Source: Bacteroidota bacterium (lineage in GTDB: Bacteria; Bacteroidota; Bacteroidia; Bacteroidales; Prolixibacteraceae). Taken from it: a DNA stretch of 64,000 bases. The DNA lies in NCBI GenBank assembly GCA_023251455.1, contig JAHEYT010000037.1:10850-74849 (forward strand). The letters run 5' to 3'. Shown here in pieces: positions 18,214 to 26,079 of the stretch. Every line of letters begins with the position of its first letter. Within the stretch, counting starts at the first letter, position 1. The translations under genes were made by a program, and so were the position numbers. Below the pieces are notes generated by a model that saw only the letters and a list, made by a program, of their open reading frames with translations, had not been told where the DNA came from and did no database searches.

Positions 18214-20151
18214 ATGAAAAAGATCTATTTTACCGTATGTTGCCTTTTTGCCTTTTTTGGACTTGTTAATGCACAGTTTTCAGTCAAATCTCCACATTCA
18301 ACAGTTGAGGCCAAAGTTGAGGTAGCTAGTACAATTCGTTATAGCGTTTATTTCAACGGAAAACCAGTGATAACCAATTCATCGGTTCGTTTTGAATTTC
18401 GACAGGCACCACCATTAGGTAGTGATCTAACTGTTCTCAAATCATCATCAATAGAAATTAATGAAACCTGGACACCGGTTTTAAAGCGAAAAGCAACCAT
18501 CCTGAATAATTGCAATGAGTTGACGCTACAACTTCAGGAGAAGAACTTTCCGCGCCGCCTGATCAACCTTGTGTTTCGTGCGTACGACGATGGAGTTGCA
18601 TTCCGGACTGAATTTGTAGGGCCTGACAACAAACACGAATATGCGATGACCGACGAACTTGTTGATTTCAATTTCACTGCCGACCACATTTGTTGGGCTG
18701 CCAATCATGGTTCATACCGTTCGTCGCAGGAAAACGAATATTTCAAGCGTAAACTTTCTGAAATTACCGATCAAATGGTAATTGGTTTGCCAGTGACTGT
18801 AAAAGTTGACGACAACTGTTATGCTGCCATTACCGAAGCCGAAATAACCGATTATGCAGGAATGTATTTGAAGCCAGGCCATTCAGTAGCTGGATTTTCA
18901 GTGCGTTCGAGTTTGTCGCCACTCCCAAAACAACCCGATAACGGCGATAAAGTAAGTTTCAAATTTCCGCATAAAACACCCTGGAGGGTAATCATGTTGG
19001 GCGATTCGCCCGGAAAACTGCTCGAATCGGAAATCGTGATGAACCTGAACGAACCTTGCGCCATAGCCGATCCTTCGTGGATTAAACCGGGTATGTGTGC
19101 CTGGGATCATTGGTGGAGCGGAGAAGTGAAAATGGATAACGAAACCAACAAAAAATATATTGATCTCGCTTCGGAAATGGGTTGGCCTTACCAGTTGATC
19201 GACTGGCAATGGTACGGAAAGTTCAATTCTCCGGAGGCCGATATTACCAAAGTGGCGCCGCAGCTCGATATGCCCGGAATTCTGGCTTATGCCAAAAGTA
19301 AAAATGTAAAATGCTGGGTTTGGCTATACAATACCGATGTCGACCGCGCTGATTGGGATAAAGCTTGTGCCCTATACGAAAGCTGGGGCATTGCCGGTGT
19401 TAAAATCGACTTTATGGACAGCGACGATCAGCAAATGGTAAACTGGTACCACCGCATCGTAAAAACAGCAGCGGCGCATCACCTGATGGTCGATTTTCAT
19501 GGAGCTTACAAACCCGATGGTTTCCGCAGAACTTATCCAAATTTAGTTACTCGTGAAGGTGTAATGGGCAACGAGTACAATAAATGGTCGCTTCGGGTTA
19601 CTCCTGAACACATGACCACTTTGCCATTTACGCGCATGTTGGCTGGACCGATGGATTTTACTCCCGGAGGTTTCCTGAACCGCACACCCGAGAAATTCCA
19701 GAATGGAACGCCTGCAAAGGTTTTGGGCACCCGTGCGCTTCAATTGGCTCAGTTTGTGATTTACGACAGCCCGTTTATGGTGGCCTGCGATCATCCCGAT
19801 AATTACAAAGGTCAGGCGGGAATTGAATTCCTGAAGAAAGTAAAAACCATGTGGGACGATACCAAAATCCTCAACGGACAAATTGGTGAATACATTACAT
19901 CGGCACGCCGTTCAGGAAACGAATGGTTTATTGGCTCAATGACAAACAGCGAAGCGCGTTTGCTTGAAATTAATCTTGATTTTCTTGGCGAAGGAAAATA
20001 CATAATGGTTGCTTTTGAAGATGCACCTGAATCTGCTATTGACGCTGAAAAGGCAGTGCACACCTCGAAACAAGTGGCCAAAGGCGATTTGGTGAAAATT
20101 AAAATGGTGCCGGGCGGTGGATTTGCTGCTTACCTGGTGCCTGTAAAATAG
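18214..20151 (+). CDS. Glycoside hydrolase family 97 (retaining-type, alpha-galactosidase/beta-L-arabinopyranosidase-like)
   Basis: A 645-residue secreted (periplasmic) enzyme with a signal peptide ending in LVNAQ. The N-terminal GH97 beta-sandwich (about 20-285) precedes the catalytic barrel. The barrel motif GVKIDFMDSDDQ carries Asp399, and TREGVMGNEY carries Glu448. In the characterised retaining enzyme BT1871 the nucleophile is an Asp and the acid/base a Glu at equivalent places, while the inverting SusB group differs, so I assign the retaining subgroup. L-ribulose 4-epimerase and ribulokinase follow on the same strand, which favours beta-L-arabinopyranoside, stereochemically close to alpha-D-galactoside. 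Start is the ATG at 18214; the TTG two codons earlier is not needed. Confidence 0.88.
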   Translation: MKKIYFTVCCLFAFFGLVNAQFSVKSPHSTVEAKVEVASTIRYSVYFNGKPVITNSSVRFEFRQAPPLGSDLTVLKSSSIEINETWTPVLKRKATILNNCNELTLQLQEKNFPRRLINLVFRAYDDGVAFRTEFVGPDNKHEYAMTDELVDFNFTADHICWAANHGSYRSSQENEYFKRKLSEITDQMVIGLPVTVKVDDNCYAAITEAEITDYAGMYLKPGHSVAGFSVRSSLSPLPKQPDNGDKVSFKFPHKTPWRVIMLGDSPGKLLESEIVMNLNEPCAIADPSWIKPGMCAWDHWWSGEVKMDNETNKKYIDLASEMGWPYQLIDWQWYGKFNSPEADITKVAPQLDMPGILAYAKSKNVKCWVWLYNTDVDRADWDKACALYESWGIAGVKIDFMDSDDQQMVNWYHRIVKTAAAHHLMVDFHGAYKPDGFRRTYPNLVTREGVMGNEYNKWSLRVTPEHMTTLPFTRMLAGPMDFTPGGFLNRTPEKFQNGTPAKVLGTRALQLAQFVIYDSPFMVACDHPDNYKGQAGIEFLKKVKTMWDDTKILNGQIGEYITSARRSGNEWFIGSMTNSEARLLEINLDFLGEGKYIMVAFEDAPESAIDAEKAVHTSKQVAKGDLVKIKMVPGGGFAAYLVPVK

Positions 20152-20227
20152 GCCAGAAGACCGGAATGTCGCTCCCTGAGCGTTCGACTGAGCTTACACC
20201 GAAATCGCGAAGCAGTTGAAGTGAGCC

Positions 20228-20268
20228 GAACTTGAAACTTTAAATTTGGAACTTGAAACTAATAATGA
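20228..20268. repeat. Heptad-like repeat in the araD leader
   Basis: GAACTTGAAAC, TTTAAATTTG and GAACTTGAAAC recur at about 7-base steps. Similar ACTTGGAATTTGAAAC units lie before rsmE at 42955-42990. Confidence 0.45.
20241..20248 (+). promoter_or_regulatory. -7 element before araD
   Basis: TAAATTTG matches TAnnTTTG, with TTG at 20216-20218 as a possible -33 element. It overlaps an in-frame TTG at 20246, so the ATG at 20270 is preferred. Confidence 0.5.
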
Positions 20269-20269
20269 T

Positions 20270-20956
20270 ATGCTCGAACAATTAAAAGAAGAAGTTTGCA
20301 AAGCCAATCTGGATTTGGTAAAGCACGGATTGGTGATATTTACCTGGGGAAATGTGAGCGCCATCGACCGCAAAAGTGGTTTGGTGGTTATCAAGCCCAG
20401 CGGTGTGTCTTACGACACCATGAAACCCTCTGATATGGTTGTGTTAAATCTTGAAGGAGAAGTGGTGGAAGGCACGCTGAAACCATCGAGCGATGCACCA
20501 ACCCATCTCGAACTGTATAGGCAGTTCCCGAATATTGGAGGTGTTGTTCATACTCATTCCGAATGGGCAACCAGCTGGGCGCAGGCAGGCCGTGGTATTC
20601 CAGCTATTGGTACCACCCACGCCGATTATTTTTATGGCGAAATTCCATGCACACGCAAAATGACCGAAGCCGAAATCACCGGCGAATATGAACTGGAAAC
20701 TGGAAAAGTTATTGTCGAAACCTTCAAAGGCTTGGATCCCGATATGATTCCCGGAGTATTGGTAAACAACCATGCTCCATTTACCTGGGGAAAGAATGCC
20801 GACGATGCAGTTCATAACGCTGTGGTTATCGAGGAAGTGGCTAAAATGACCTTCCGTAGTCTGGTTCTAAATCCTGAAACAAAAATGGATCAGGTTCTAT
20901 TGGATAAACATTTCCTCAGGAAACACGGCAAGGACGCGTATTACGGGCAGAAATAG
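20270..20956 (+). CDS. araD: L-ribulose-5-phosphate 4-epimerase
   Basis: A 228-residue cytoplasmic class II aldolase-fold enzyme interconverting L-ribulose-5-phosphate and D-xylulose-5-phosphate, the exit step of L-arabinose breakdown into the pentose phosphate pathway. The zinc ligands are His94 and His96 in [11 protein letters not shown] and His168 in [10 protein letters not shown], close to His95, His97 and His171 of the E. coli enzyme. The substrate-binding GNVSAIDR and IKPSGVSYD segments are present, as is IPCTR. Length equals the family norm. It sits between GH97 and araB on the same strand, with 118 and 120 bases between genes. Confidence 0.95.
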   Translation: MLEQLKEEVCKANLDLVKHGLVIFTWGNVSAIDRKSGLVVIKPSGVSYDTMKPSDMVVLNLEGEVVEGTLKPSSDAPTHLELYRQFPNIGGVVHTHSEWATSWAQAGRGIPAIGTTHADYFYGEIPCTRKMTEAEITGEYELETGKVIVETFKGLDPDMIPGVLVNNHAPFTWGKNADDAVHNAVVIEEVAKMTFRSLVLNPETKMDQVLLDKHFLRKHGKDAYYGQK

Positions 20957-20972
20957 ATTATGAATTTCGATT

Positions 20973-21033
20973 GTAGAGACGCACGATCGTGCGTCTCATG
21001 ACATATTTGAGACGTTCGATCGAACGTCTCTAC
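20973..21033. repeat. Paired 22-bp palindromes forming a nested inverted repeat
   Basis: Two perfect 22-bp palindromes stand side by side: 20976-20997 (GAGACG, centre CACGATCGTG, CGTCTC) and 21009-21030 (GAGACG, centre TTCGATCGAA, CGTCTC). The outer ends GTAGAGACG and CGTCTCTAC also pair, so the whole block can fold either as two hairpins or as one long one. There is no T-tract. It resembles the REP-like or small non-autonomous palindromic elements found between genes in Bacteroidota. Confidence 0.75.
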
Positions 21034-21050
21034 GACCCAAACCATAATAA

Positions 21051-21062
21051 TTAAACGTTTAA
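21051..21062. promoter_or_regulatory. Perfect palindrome before araB, candidate operator
   Basis: TTAAACGTTTAA is a perfect 12-bp palindrome ending 14 bases before the araB ATG. Its first 11 bases occur at 17917-17927 in the ndh/GH97 region. Binding of a pentose-responsive regulator is an inference. Confidence 0.45.
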
Positions 21063-21076
21063 CAAAATTGATAAAA

Positions 21077-22750
21077 ATGAGTCAACCAAAATTTACCATC
21101 GGCCTTGATTATGGTACCGATTCGGTTCGTTCACTAATCGTGAATGTTGAAACAGGCGAGGAAGTTGCCAGTGTGGTTTTCGAATATCCCCGCTGGAAAA
21201 AACAAATGTATTGCGATGCGCCTAACAATCAGTTTCGTCAGCATCCGAAAGATTACCTGGAAGGAATGGAATACACCATTGTTGAGGCCTTAAAACTGGC
21301 ACCTTCCGGAGTTGCCCAAAATGTGGTAGGTATCTCTATCGATACAACTGGATCGACTCCGGTTGCTGTGGATGAAAAAGGAACACCGCTATCGTTAACT
21401 CCCGGGTTCGAAGAAAATCCAAATGCCATGTTCGTGCTTTGGAAAGACCATACCGGCGTTAAAGAAGCCGACGAAATCAATCAATTGTCGAAAGAGTGGA
21501 ACATCGATTTCACCAAGTTTGAAGGTGGAGTTTATTCTTCTGAATGGTTTTGGGCCAAGTTGCTGCACGTAATTCGCGAAGACGCCGGTGTTTTCCGCGC
21601 TGCCAATTCATGGGTCGAACATTGCGACTGGATTCCAGCCATCCTGACCGGTAATACCAACCCGAAAACGCTGAAACGCTCGCGTTGTGCTGCTGGTCAT
21701 AAAGCCATGTGGCACGGCGATTTTGACGGGCTACCAACCGAAGAATTCCTGGTGAAACTCGATCCGCTGCTCAGTGGCTTGAGAGACCGTTTGTTCAAAG
21801 AAACATTTACCTGTGAGGTTTCAGCCGGTACAATCACTCCCGAATGGGCTGCGAAATTAGGATTACCAACCAATGTGAAAATTGGGGTAGGAGCTTTTGA
21901 TGCTCACCTTGGAGCTGTTGGCGCCGAAATTGAACCCTATTACCTGAGCAAAGTAATGGGTACTTCAACCTGCGACATGTTGATTGCTCCGATGGGAGAA
22001 GTTGGAGACAAACTGATCGCCGGTATCTGCGGACAGGTTGACGGTTCTATCGTTCCAGGAATGTTGGGAATGGAAGCAGGACAGTCAGCTTTTGGCGACA
22101 TTTACGCCTGGTTTAAAAACGTTCTTCAATGGCCGGCCGAGCAGATTATTGCCAGCAGTAAACTCTTAGACGAAGCCACCAAAGCTAAACTCATTACTGA
22201 AGTTTCTTCACGCATTATTCCTGAACTGACCAAAGCTGCCGAATTGATTCCGATTGAAGAAAGCAGCATCGTTGCTCTCGATTGGATGAACGGCCGTCGT
22301 ACTCCGGATGCCAACCAGAATTTGAAAGGTGTCATTTCAGGCCTGAATTTAGGTTCGGATGCACCACGTATTTTCCGTGCTTTGGTTGAAGCCACTGCTT
22401 TTGGCTCAAAAGCTATTGTCGATCGTTTTGTACGCGAAGGAGTTCGCATCGACGGCGTAATTGCATTGGGCGGTGTGGCTAAAAAATCACCATTTGTGAT
22501 GCAGATTGTATGCGACGTGTTGAATATGCCAATTAAGGTAGCTCGTTCAGAACAAGCCTGTGCATTGGGAACAGCGATGGCTGCCGCAGTTGTGGCAGGC
22601 GTTTATCCGAACATTTCCGAAGCACAGAAGAAAATGGGTGGTGGTTTCGAAAAGACCTACTCTCCTGATGCCAAAAACGCTGCCAAATACCAGGTTTTGT
22701 ATGCCAAATACCTGAAATTAGGCGAACTGATTGAGTTTGGAATGAAATAA
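21077..22750 (+). CDS. araB: Ribulokinase
   Basis: A 557-residue cytoplasmic FGGY-family kinase phosphorylating L-ribulose with ATP. The N-terminal phosphate motif is IGLDYGTDSVRSLIV. GVYSSEWFWAKLLHV, WVEHCDWIPA and RSRCAAGHKAMWH are typical of AraB. The C-terminal half has MGTSTCDMLIAP and GGVAKKSPFVMQ (adenosine/phosphate segments). Length is close to E. coli AraB (566). The ATG at 21077 is preferred to the TTG three codons earlier. With araD upstream it forms the lower arabinose pathway; L-arabinose isomerase is not in the window. Confidence 0.95.
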   Translation: MSQPKFTIGLDYGTDSVRSLIVNVETGEEVASVVFEYPRWKKQMYCDAPNNQFRQHPKDYLEGMEYTIVEALKLAPSGVAQNVVGISIDTTGSTPVAVDEKGTPLSLTPGFEENPNAMFVLWKDHTGVKEADEINQLSKEWNIDFTKFEGGVYSSEWFWAKLLHVIREDAGVFRAANSWVEHCDWIPAILTGNTNPKTLKRSRCAAGHKAMWHGDFDGLPTEEFLVKLDPLLSGLRDRLFKETFTCEVSAGTITPEWAAKLGLPTNVKIGVGAFDAHLGAVGAEIEPYYLSKVMGTSTCDMLIAPMGEVGDKLIAGICGQVDGSIVPGMLGMEAGQSAFGDIYAWFKNVLQWPAEQIIASSKLLDEATKAKLITEVSSRIIPELTKAAELIPIEESSIVALDWMNGRRTPDANQNLKGVISGLNLGSDAPRIFRALVEATAFGSKAIVDRFVREGVRIDGVIALGGVAKKSPFVMQIVCDVLNMPIKVARSEQACALGTAMAAAVVAGVYPNISEAQKKMGGGFEKTYSPDAKNAAKYQVLYAKYLKLGELIEFGMK

Positions 22751-22775
22751 GATTTCAGCATTTTTATATGCGTTT

Positions 22776-22815
22776 AGTCAGGGTTTCACTTCAGTGAAGC
22801 CCTGACTCTTTTATA
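22776..22815 (+). terminator. Terminator after araB
   Basis: AGTCAGGGTTTCAC (22776-22789) pairs with GTGAAGCCCTGACT (22794-22807), with one G-T pair and a loop TTCA, followed by CTTTTATAT. Confidence 0.85.
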
Positions 22816-22865
22816 TCTGGAAAGTAAACGAGTCAATCGGAAAACTGCCGGTTGGCTCATAAACA

Positions 22866-22910
22866 AAAAGCTGGTCCGATGACTCGAAGTCATCGGACCA
22901 GCTTTTATCG
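22866..22910. terminator. 19-bp perfect hairpin, bidirectional terminator
   Basis: The arms 22866-22884 and 22888-22906 (AAAAGCTGGTCCGATGACT and its complement) enclose the loop CGA. The plus strand has a T4 tract and the minus strand T-rich sequence, so it serves the convergent araB and L,D-transpeptidase genes. Confidence 0.85.
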
Positions 22911-22930
22911 TAATCAGATCAGTTCGAATA

Positions 22931-23668
22931 TCACTTCTTTTTTAATCCGCCAACCAAAACCTTTTCGTTGCCCATGAGTATCGAAGGTTTTAGTTCAGGC
23001 TTCATCCATCGTATTAGCTGTTCCATGTCTTTTTGAAGCAAAACCACACATCCGGCTGAGGAATTGATTGTTTTGTCTTCGCTCAGATGCAGAAAAATAG
23101 CGCTACCCATGCCTTTCACCACCGGATACATATTGTATTCAATAGCCATGCAATACCGGTAATCGTTCCCGTTCAGTAATAGCTTTTCGTACGATTTTGC
23201 ACTGGTCTTACCTCTGACGTATCGGTTGTAATCGGGTGAATTGGGGTCGTCAATCCATTTATCTTCCGGAGTGGTCTGAATGTACGGCATTTGAGTATTC
23301 ACCTCTTTGTCGTAGCAAAACAATTGTCCCAAACGAAACAGCCCGGTTGGCGATTGACTGTCGCCTTCGCGTTTTGCACCGGGAGTCGCGAATCCTTTGC
23401 GTCCGATGCCGGCTGCCATTGGCGCTGAAATTACCTGCCAATGTTTATCTTTTTTCTCCATCGCCACCAATATTGCCAAACTGTTTTCAGGCTTGTCATT
23501 AAAAACAACAAGTAGCTGATTGACGTTATCCAATAAAACAGTATTCCGTTTTGCGATACGGAGCGCTTTCTTTTCAGAAGAAGCTTGCTCTTTGCCGATT
23601 ACTGATTCACTGGATATGCAAACCACCAGGCATTGAAACAGCAGGATGTAAAATATCGATTTTGCCAT
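22931..23668 (-). CDS. YkuD-family L,D-transpeptidase
   Basis: A 245-residue exported protein with an N-terminal signal helix (MAKSIFYILLFQCLVVCISS). The YkuD domain covers about residues 45-235. The catalytic pair His194 (FLHLSED) and Cys207 (SSAGCVVL) lies in the pattern that defines the family, although the usual SHGC is SAGC here. The preceding block (GREGDSQSPTGLFRLGQLF region, near residues 103-118) matches the murein-peptide-binding lip of YafK/ErfK relatives. Such enzymes crosslink peptidoglycan or attach proteins to it. It is read against araB, with a shared terminator. Confidence 0.85.
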   Translation of the reverse strand: MAKSIFYILLFQCLVVCISSESVIGKEQASSEKKALRIAKRNTVLLDNVNQLLVVFNDKPENSLAILVAMEKKDKHWQVISAPMAAGIGRKGFATPGAKREGDSQSPTGLFRLGQLFCYDKEVNTQMPYIQTTPEDKWIDDPNSPDYNRYVRGKTSAKSYEKLLLNGNDYRYCMAIEYNMYPVVKGMGSAIFLHLSEDKTINSSAGCVVLLQKDMEQLIRWMKPELKPSILMGNEKVLVGGLKKK

Positions 23669-23884
23669 ATTATTGACCGGATGAATATCTTTTAGAAGGT
23701 CAAATATATTCTATTTCATTCGCTAATCAGAACCGATTTCAAAAAAAATGGCAGGTTTTGGTGCTGATTAATCAGCTGGTTCGAAGTTACCGGATCAATG
23801 GCTTCGAACGAATTTTTAATCGTTTTTCATCGATACTTTCTCCTATTCATTTCATTATTGCTTTTGATGTGTTATGGAAACACT

Positions 23885-23892
23885 TATCTTTA
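23885..23892 (+). promoter_or_regulatory. -7-like element of the aldose epimerase gene
   Basis: TATCTTTA matches TAnnTTTG except at the last base, 35 bases before the ATG at 23928. Confidence 0.4.
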
Positions 23893-23927
23893 CCTTTCAA
23901 ATACTAAATTATTAAATCCCTAAATCA

Positions 23928-25073
23928 ATGAAGAAATTAATCGGTTCACTGGTTATTGCCGGAATGATTGTTTCGTGTTCGGCACCCAAAAAAGAGTTTA
24001 CTCCCATTTATTCGAAAGCTGATTTTGAAAAGGAAGTGAATGGCAAAAAAACTACTTTATTTACTTTGAAAAATGAAGGCGGAATAATCGTAACTCTTAC
24101 CAATTACGGCGCAAAAATCGTTTCAGTTTTTACTCCTGACAAGAATGGAGCAATAGAGGATGTTGTTCTTGGTTATAAATCTGTTGACGAATATGTTGCC
24201 GGCGATGCCGGACAGGGTGCTGTTGTTGGACCATATGCCAACCGCATTGCAAACGGTCAGTTCGAAATTGACGGCCAGGTTTATCAGTTGCCAGTAAACA
24301 ACCACAAAGCTTGTTTACATTCAGGAACTCAAAGTTTTTATCGTCAGGTTTACGACGCCAAAGAAATTCAGACTGCCGATGGTCCTGCTGTTGAAATGAC
24401 ATTGACCAGTGCTGATGGGGAATGGGGTTTTCCTGGCAACAAAAATGTAAAAGTAACCTACACTTTGACTAAAGACAACAGTTTAAAAATTGATTACGAG
24501 GCTACTACCGACAAGTCTTGTTTCTTCAATTTGACTAACCATGTATATTTTAACCTGAAGGGCGAAGGAATGGGCGATATTTTGGATCATGTATTGGTTG
24601 TTGATGCCAATTCATCGACTGTGGTAGGTGACTCAACACTGATTCCAACCGGCGAAATTGCCGATATTCGCGGAACTGCCATGGATTTCACGACGCCTCA
24701 CACTGTTGGCGAACGCATTAACGATCCGATGCCTCAATTGAAAATGGGCGGTGGCTACGATCACAATTACATCCTGAACAAAGATCAGAATGGCAACGAA
24801 ATGACATTCTGTGCCAGCATCCTGGAACCTGTTTCAGGCCGCTTTTTGGAATGTTTCACTACCGAACCAGCTGTTCAGCTTTACACCGGAAACTTCCTGA
24901 AAGGAAATATCATTGGGAAACGTGGGAATGCCTATAATTATCGCAACGGTATGTGCCTTGAAACTCAGCACTATCCAGATTCACCGCATCATCCAAATTT
25001 TCCGAATACTTTGCTGAAACCAGGCGAAACTTTGAAATCGACCACAATTTATAAGTTTTCGGTTAAGCAATAA
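23928..25073 (+). CDS. galM: Aldose 1-epimerase lipoprotein
   Basis: A 381-residue mutarotase with a lipoprotein signal (VSCSAPKKEF, acylated Cys17), so it works outside the cytoplasm, probably in the periplasm. GPYANRIANGQFEIDG, NNHKACLHSG (His, substrate binding), NLTNHVYFNL (catalytic His) and GMCLETQHYPDSPHHPNFPN (catalytic Glu) are the conserved blocks. It converts alpha and beta forms of aldoses such as galactose or arabinose, which fits the nearby pentose genes and GH97. It has its own promoter-like element and terminator, so it need not be in the ara operon. Confidence 0.92.
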   Translation: MKKLIGSLVIAGMIVSCSAPKKEFTPIYSKADFEKEVNGKKTTLFTLKNEGGIIVTLTNYGAKIVSVFTPDKNGAIEDVVLGYKSVDEYVAGDAGQGAVVGPYANRIANGQFEIDGQVYQLPVNNHKACLHSGTQSFYRQVYDAKEIQTADGPAVEMTLTSADGEWGFPGNKNVKVTYTLTKDNSLKIDYEATTDKSCFFNLTNHVYFNLKGEGMGDILDHVLVVDANSSTVVGDSTLIPTGEIADIRGTAMDFTTPHTVGERINDPMPQLKMGGGYDHNYILNKDQNGNEMTFCASILEPVSGRFLECFTTEPAVQLYTGNFLKGNIIGKRGNAYNYRNGMCLETQHYPDSPHHPNFPNTLLKPGETLKSTTIYKFSVKQ

Positions 25074-25147
25074 CAGAATAGGCATTAGTCATTAGTAAAT
25101 GGAAAAGAGTAATTTCCCAATGACTGATGACCATTTTTAAAGAAGTA

Positions 25148-25180
25148 ATCCCGGTTGTTTAGGCAGCCGGGATTTTTTCG
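25148..25180 (+). terminator. Terminator after the aldose epimerase gene
   Basis: ATCCCGGTTG (25148-25157) pairs with CAGCCGGGAT (25164-25173) with one G-T pair and is followed by TTTTTTCGTTTT. Confidence 0.85.
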
Positions 25181-25363
25181 TTTTAAACCTTTGGGTCTGA
25201 GTAAAGTCAATGGTTTGGAAAGGATTTCAGCTTAGACGGTATTTTTATCTTTTATTTTTACGATTTCCTGAATTTGATATTTCCTTTGTTTAAATTTGGG
25301 TTTGTTAAATACTTGAGATTATCCGTAAATGTTTCTCCTGAAAATATATATATAACTCAAACT

Positions 25364-26032
25364 ATGGCTAATCAAAACATTACACCAAATCCTGAAACTT
25401 CAATTTTTATTCAGTCGCATTCAGCGCCTTTGCGAATCTGGCATTGGCTTACCTTTTTGTTTATCACTTCTTCTATTGTTACTGTGTTGCTTAATTCAAC
25501 GATGTTTTCGCAACGCGATAATGTGAAACTGGTTCAGGAACAACTGGAAAAGAAAGGGGTCACAGTTACCGAAGAGCAGGCTTTTGCAGTTTCGCACGAA
25601 TACGAAGAAAAAATGTGGGACGTGCATAAATTGGTTGGTTATGGATTAGCTTTTCTTTTGCTGGCTCGAATTGTAATAGAATTTACGCAGCCGGAGGAAG
25701 AGAAATTGAGAAACAGGTTGAAACGGGCAAAAGAACTTCGCGCCAAAAACGATGCGAATAAAGCCGAATACAATCACTACCTGAAAGTCAAGTTGAGTTA
25801 TACGATCTTTTTTTTGATTCTTTTTTGCATGGCGCTTACCGGATTAGGTATTGCATTTGGGCGCGATTTGGGTTTCAGTCGTGAAATTAACGGGAGCCTG
25901 AAAAACATTCATGCAATCCTTCAGTATTTTATGTATTCGTTTATTGTAATTCACTTGGCAGGTGTAATTATTGCCGAGAATGGCAAAATCAAAGGCCTTG
26001 TTTCTGGAATGATTAATGGAAATCGCTCCTGA
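25364..26032 (+). CDS. Cytochrome b561-like membrane protein
   Basis: A 222-residue protein with four transmembrane helices and four His placed as in di-heme cytochrome b subunits: His27 (LRIWHWLTFLFI), His88 (DVHKLVGYG), His183 (NIHAILQYF) and His197 (VIHLAGVII). The loop between helices 2 and 3 (about 108-142) is a long charged stretch of Glu, Lys and Arg, longer than in typical b561 proteins. It probably moves electrons between quinone and a periplasmic or cytoplasmic partner; the partner is not encoded here. The ATG at 25364 starts just before the first His-bearing helix, and the 30 residues of open frame upstream lack the pattern of a conserved domain. Confidence 0.82.
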   Translation: MANQNITPNPETSIFIQSHSAPLRIWHWLTFLFITSSIVTVLLNSTMFSQRDNVKLVQEQLEKKGVTVTEEQAFAVSHEYEEKMWDVHKLVGYGLAFLLLARIVIEFTQPEEEKLRNRLKRAKELRAKNDANKAEYNHYLKVKLSYTIFFLILFCMALTGLGIAFGRDLGFSREINGSLKNIHAILQYFMYSFIVIHLAGVIIAENGKIKGLVSGMINGNRS

Positions 26033-26079
26033 AAGTATTGTATCAAGTCGTTCATAACTAATATAAAACATATCAAATA

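Noticed and set aside
20973-21033. The double palindrome as a terminator for araD
   Set aside because: Neither hairpin has a T-tract, and araB follows on the same strand.
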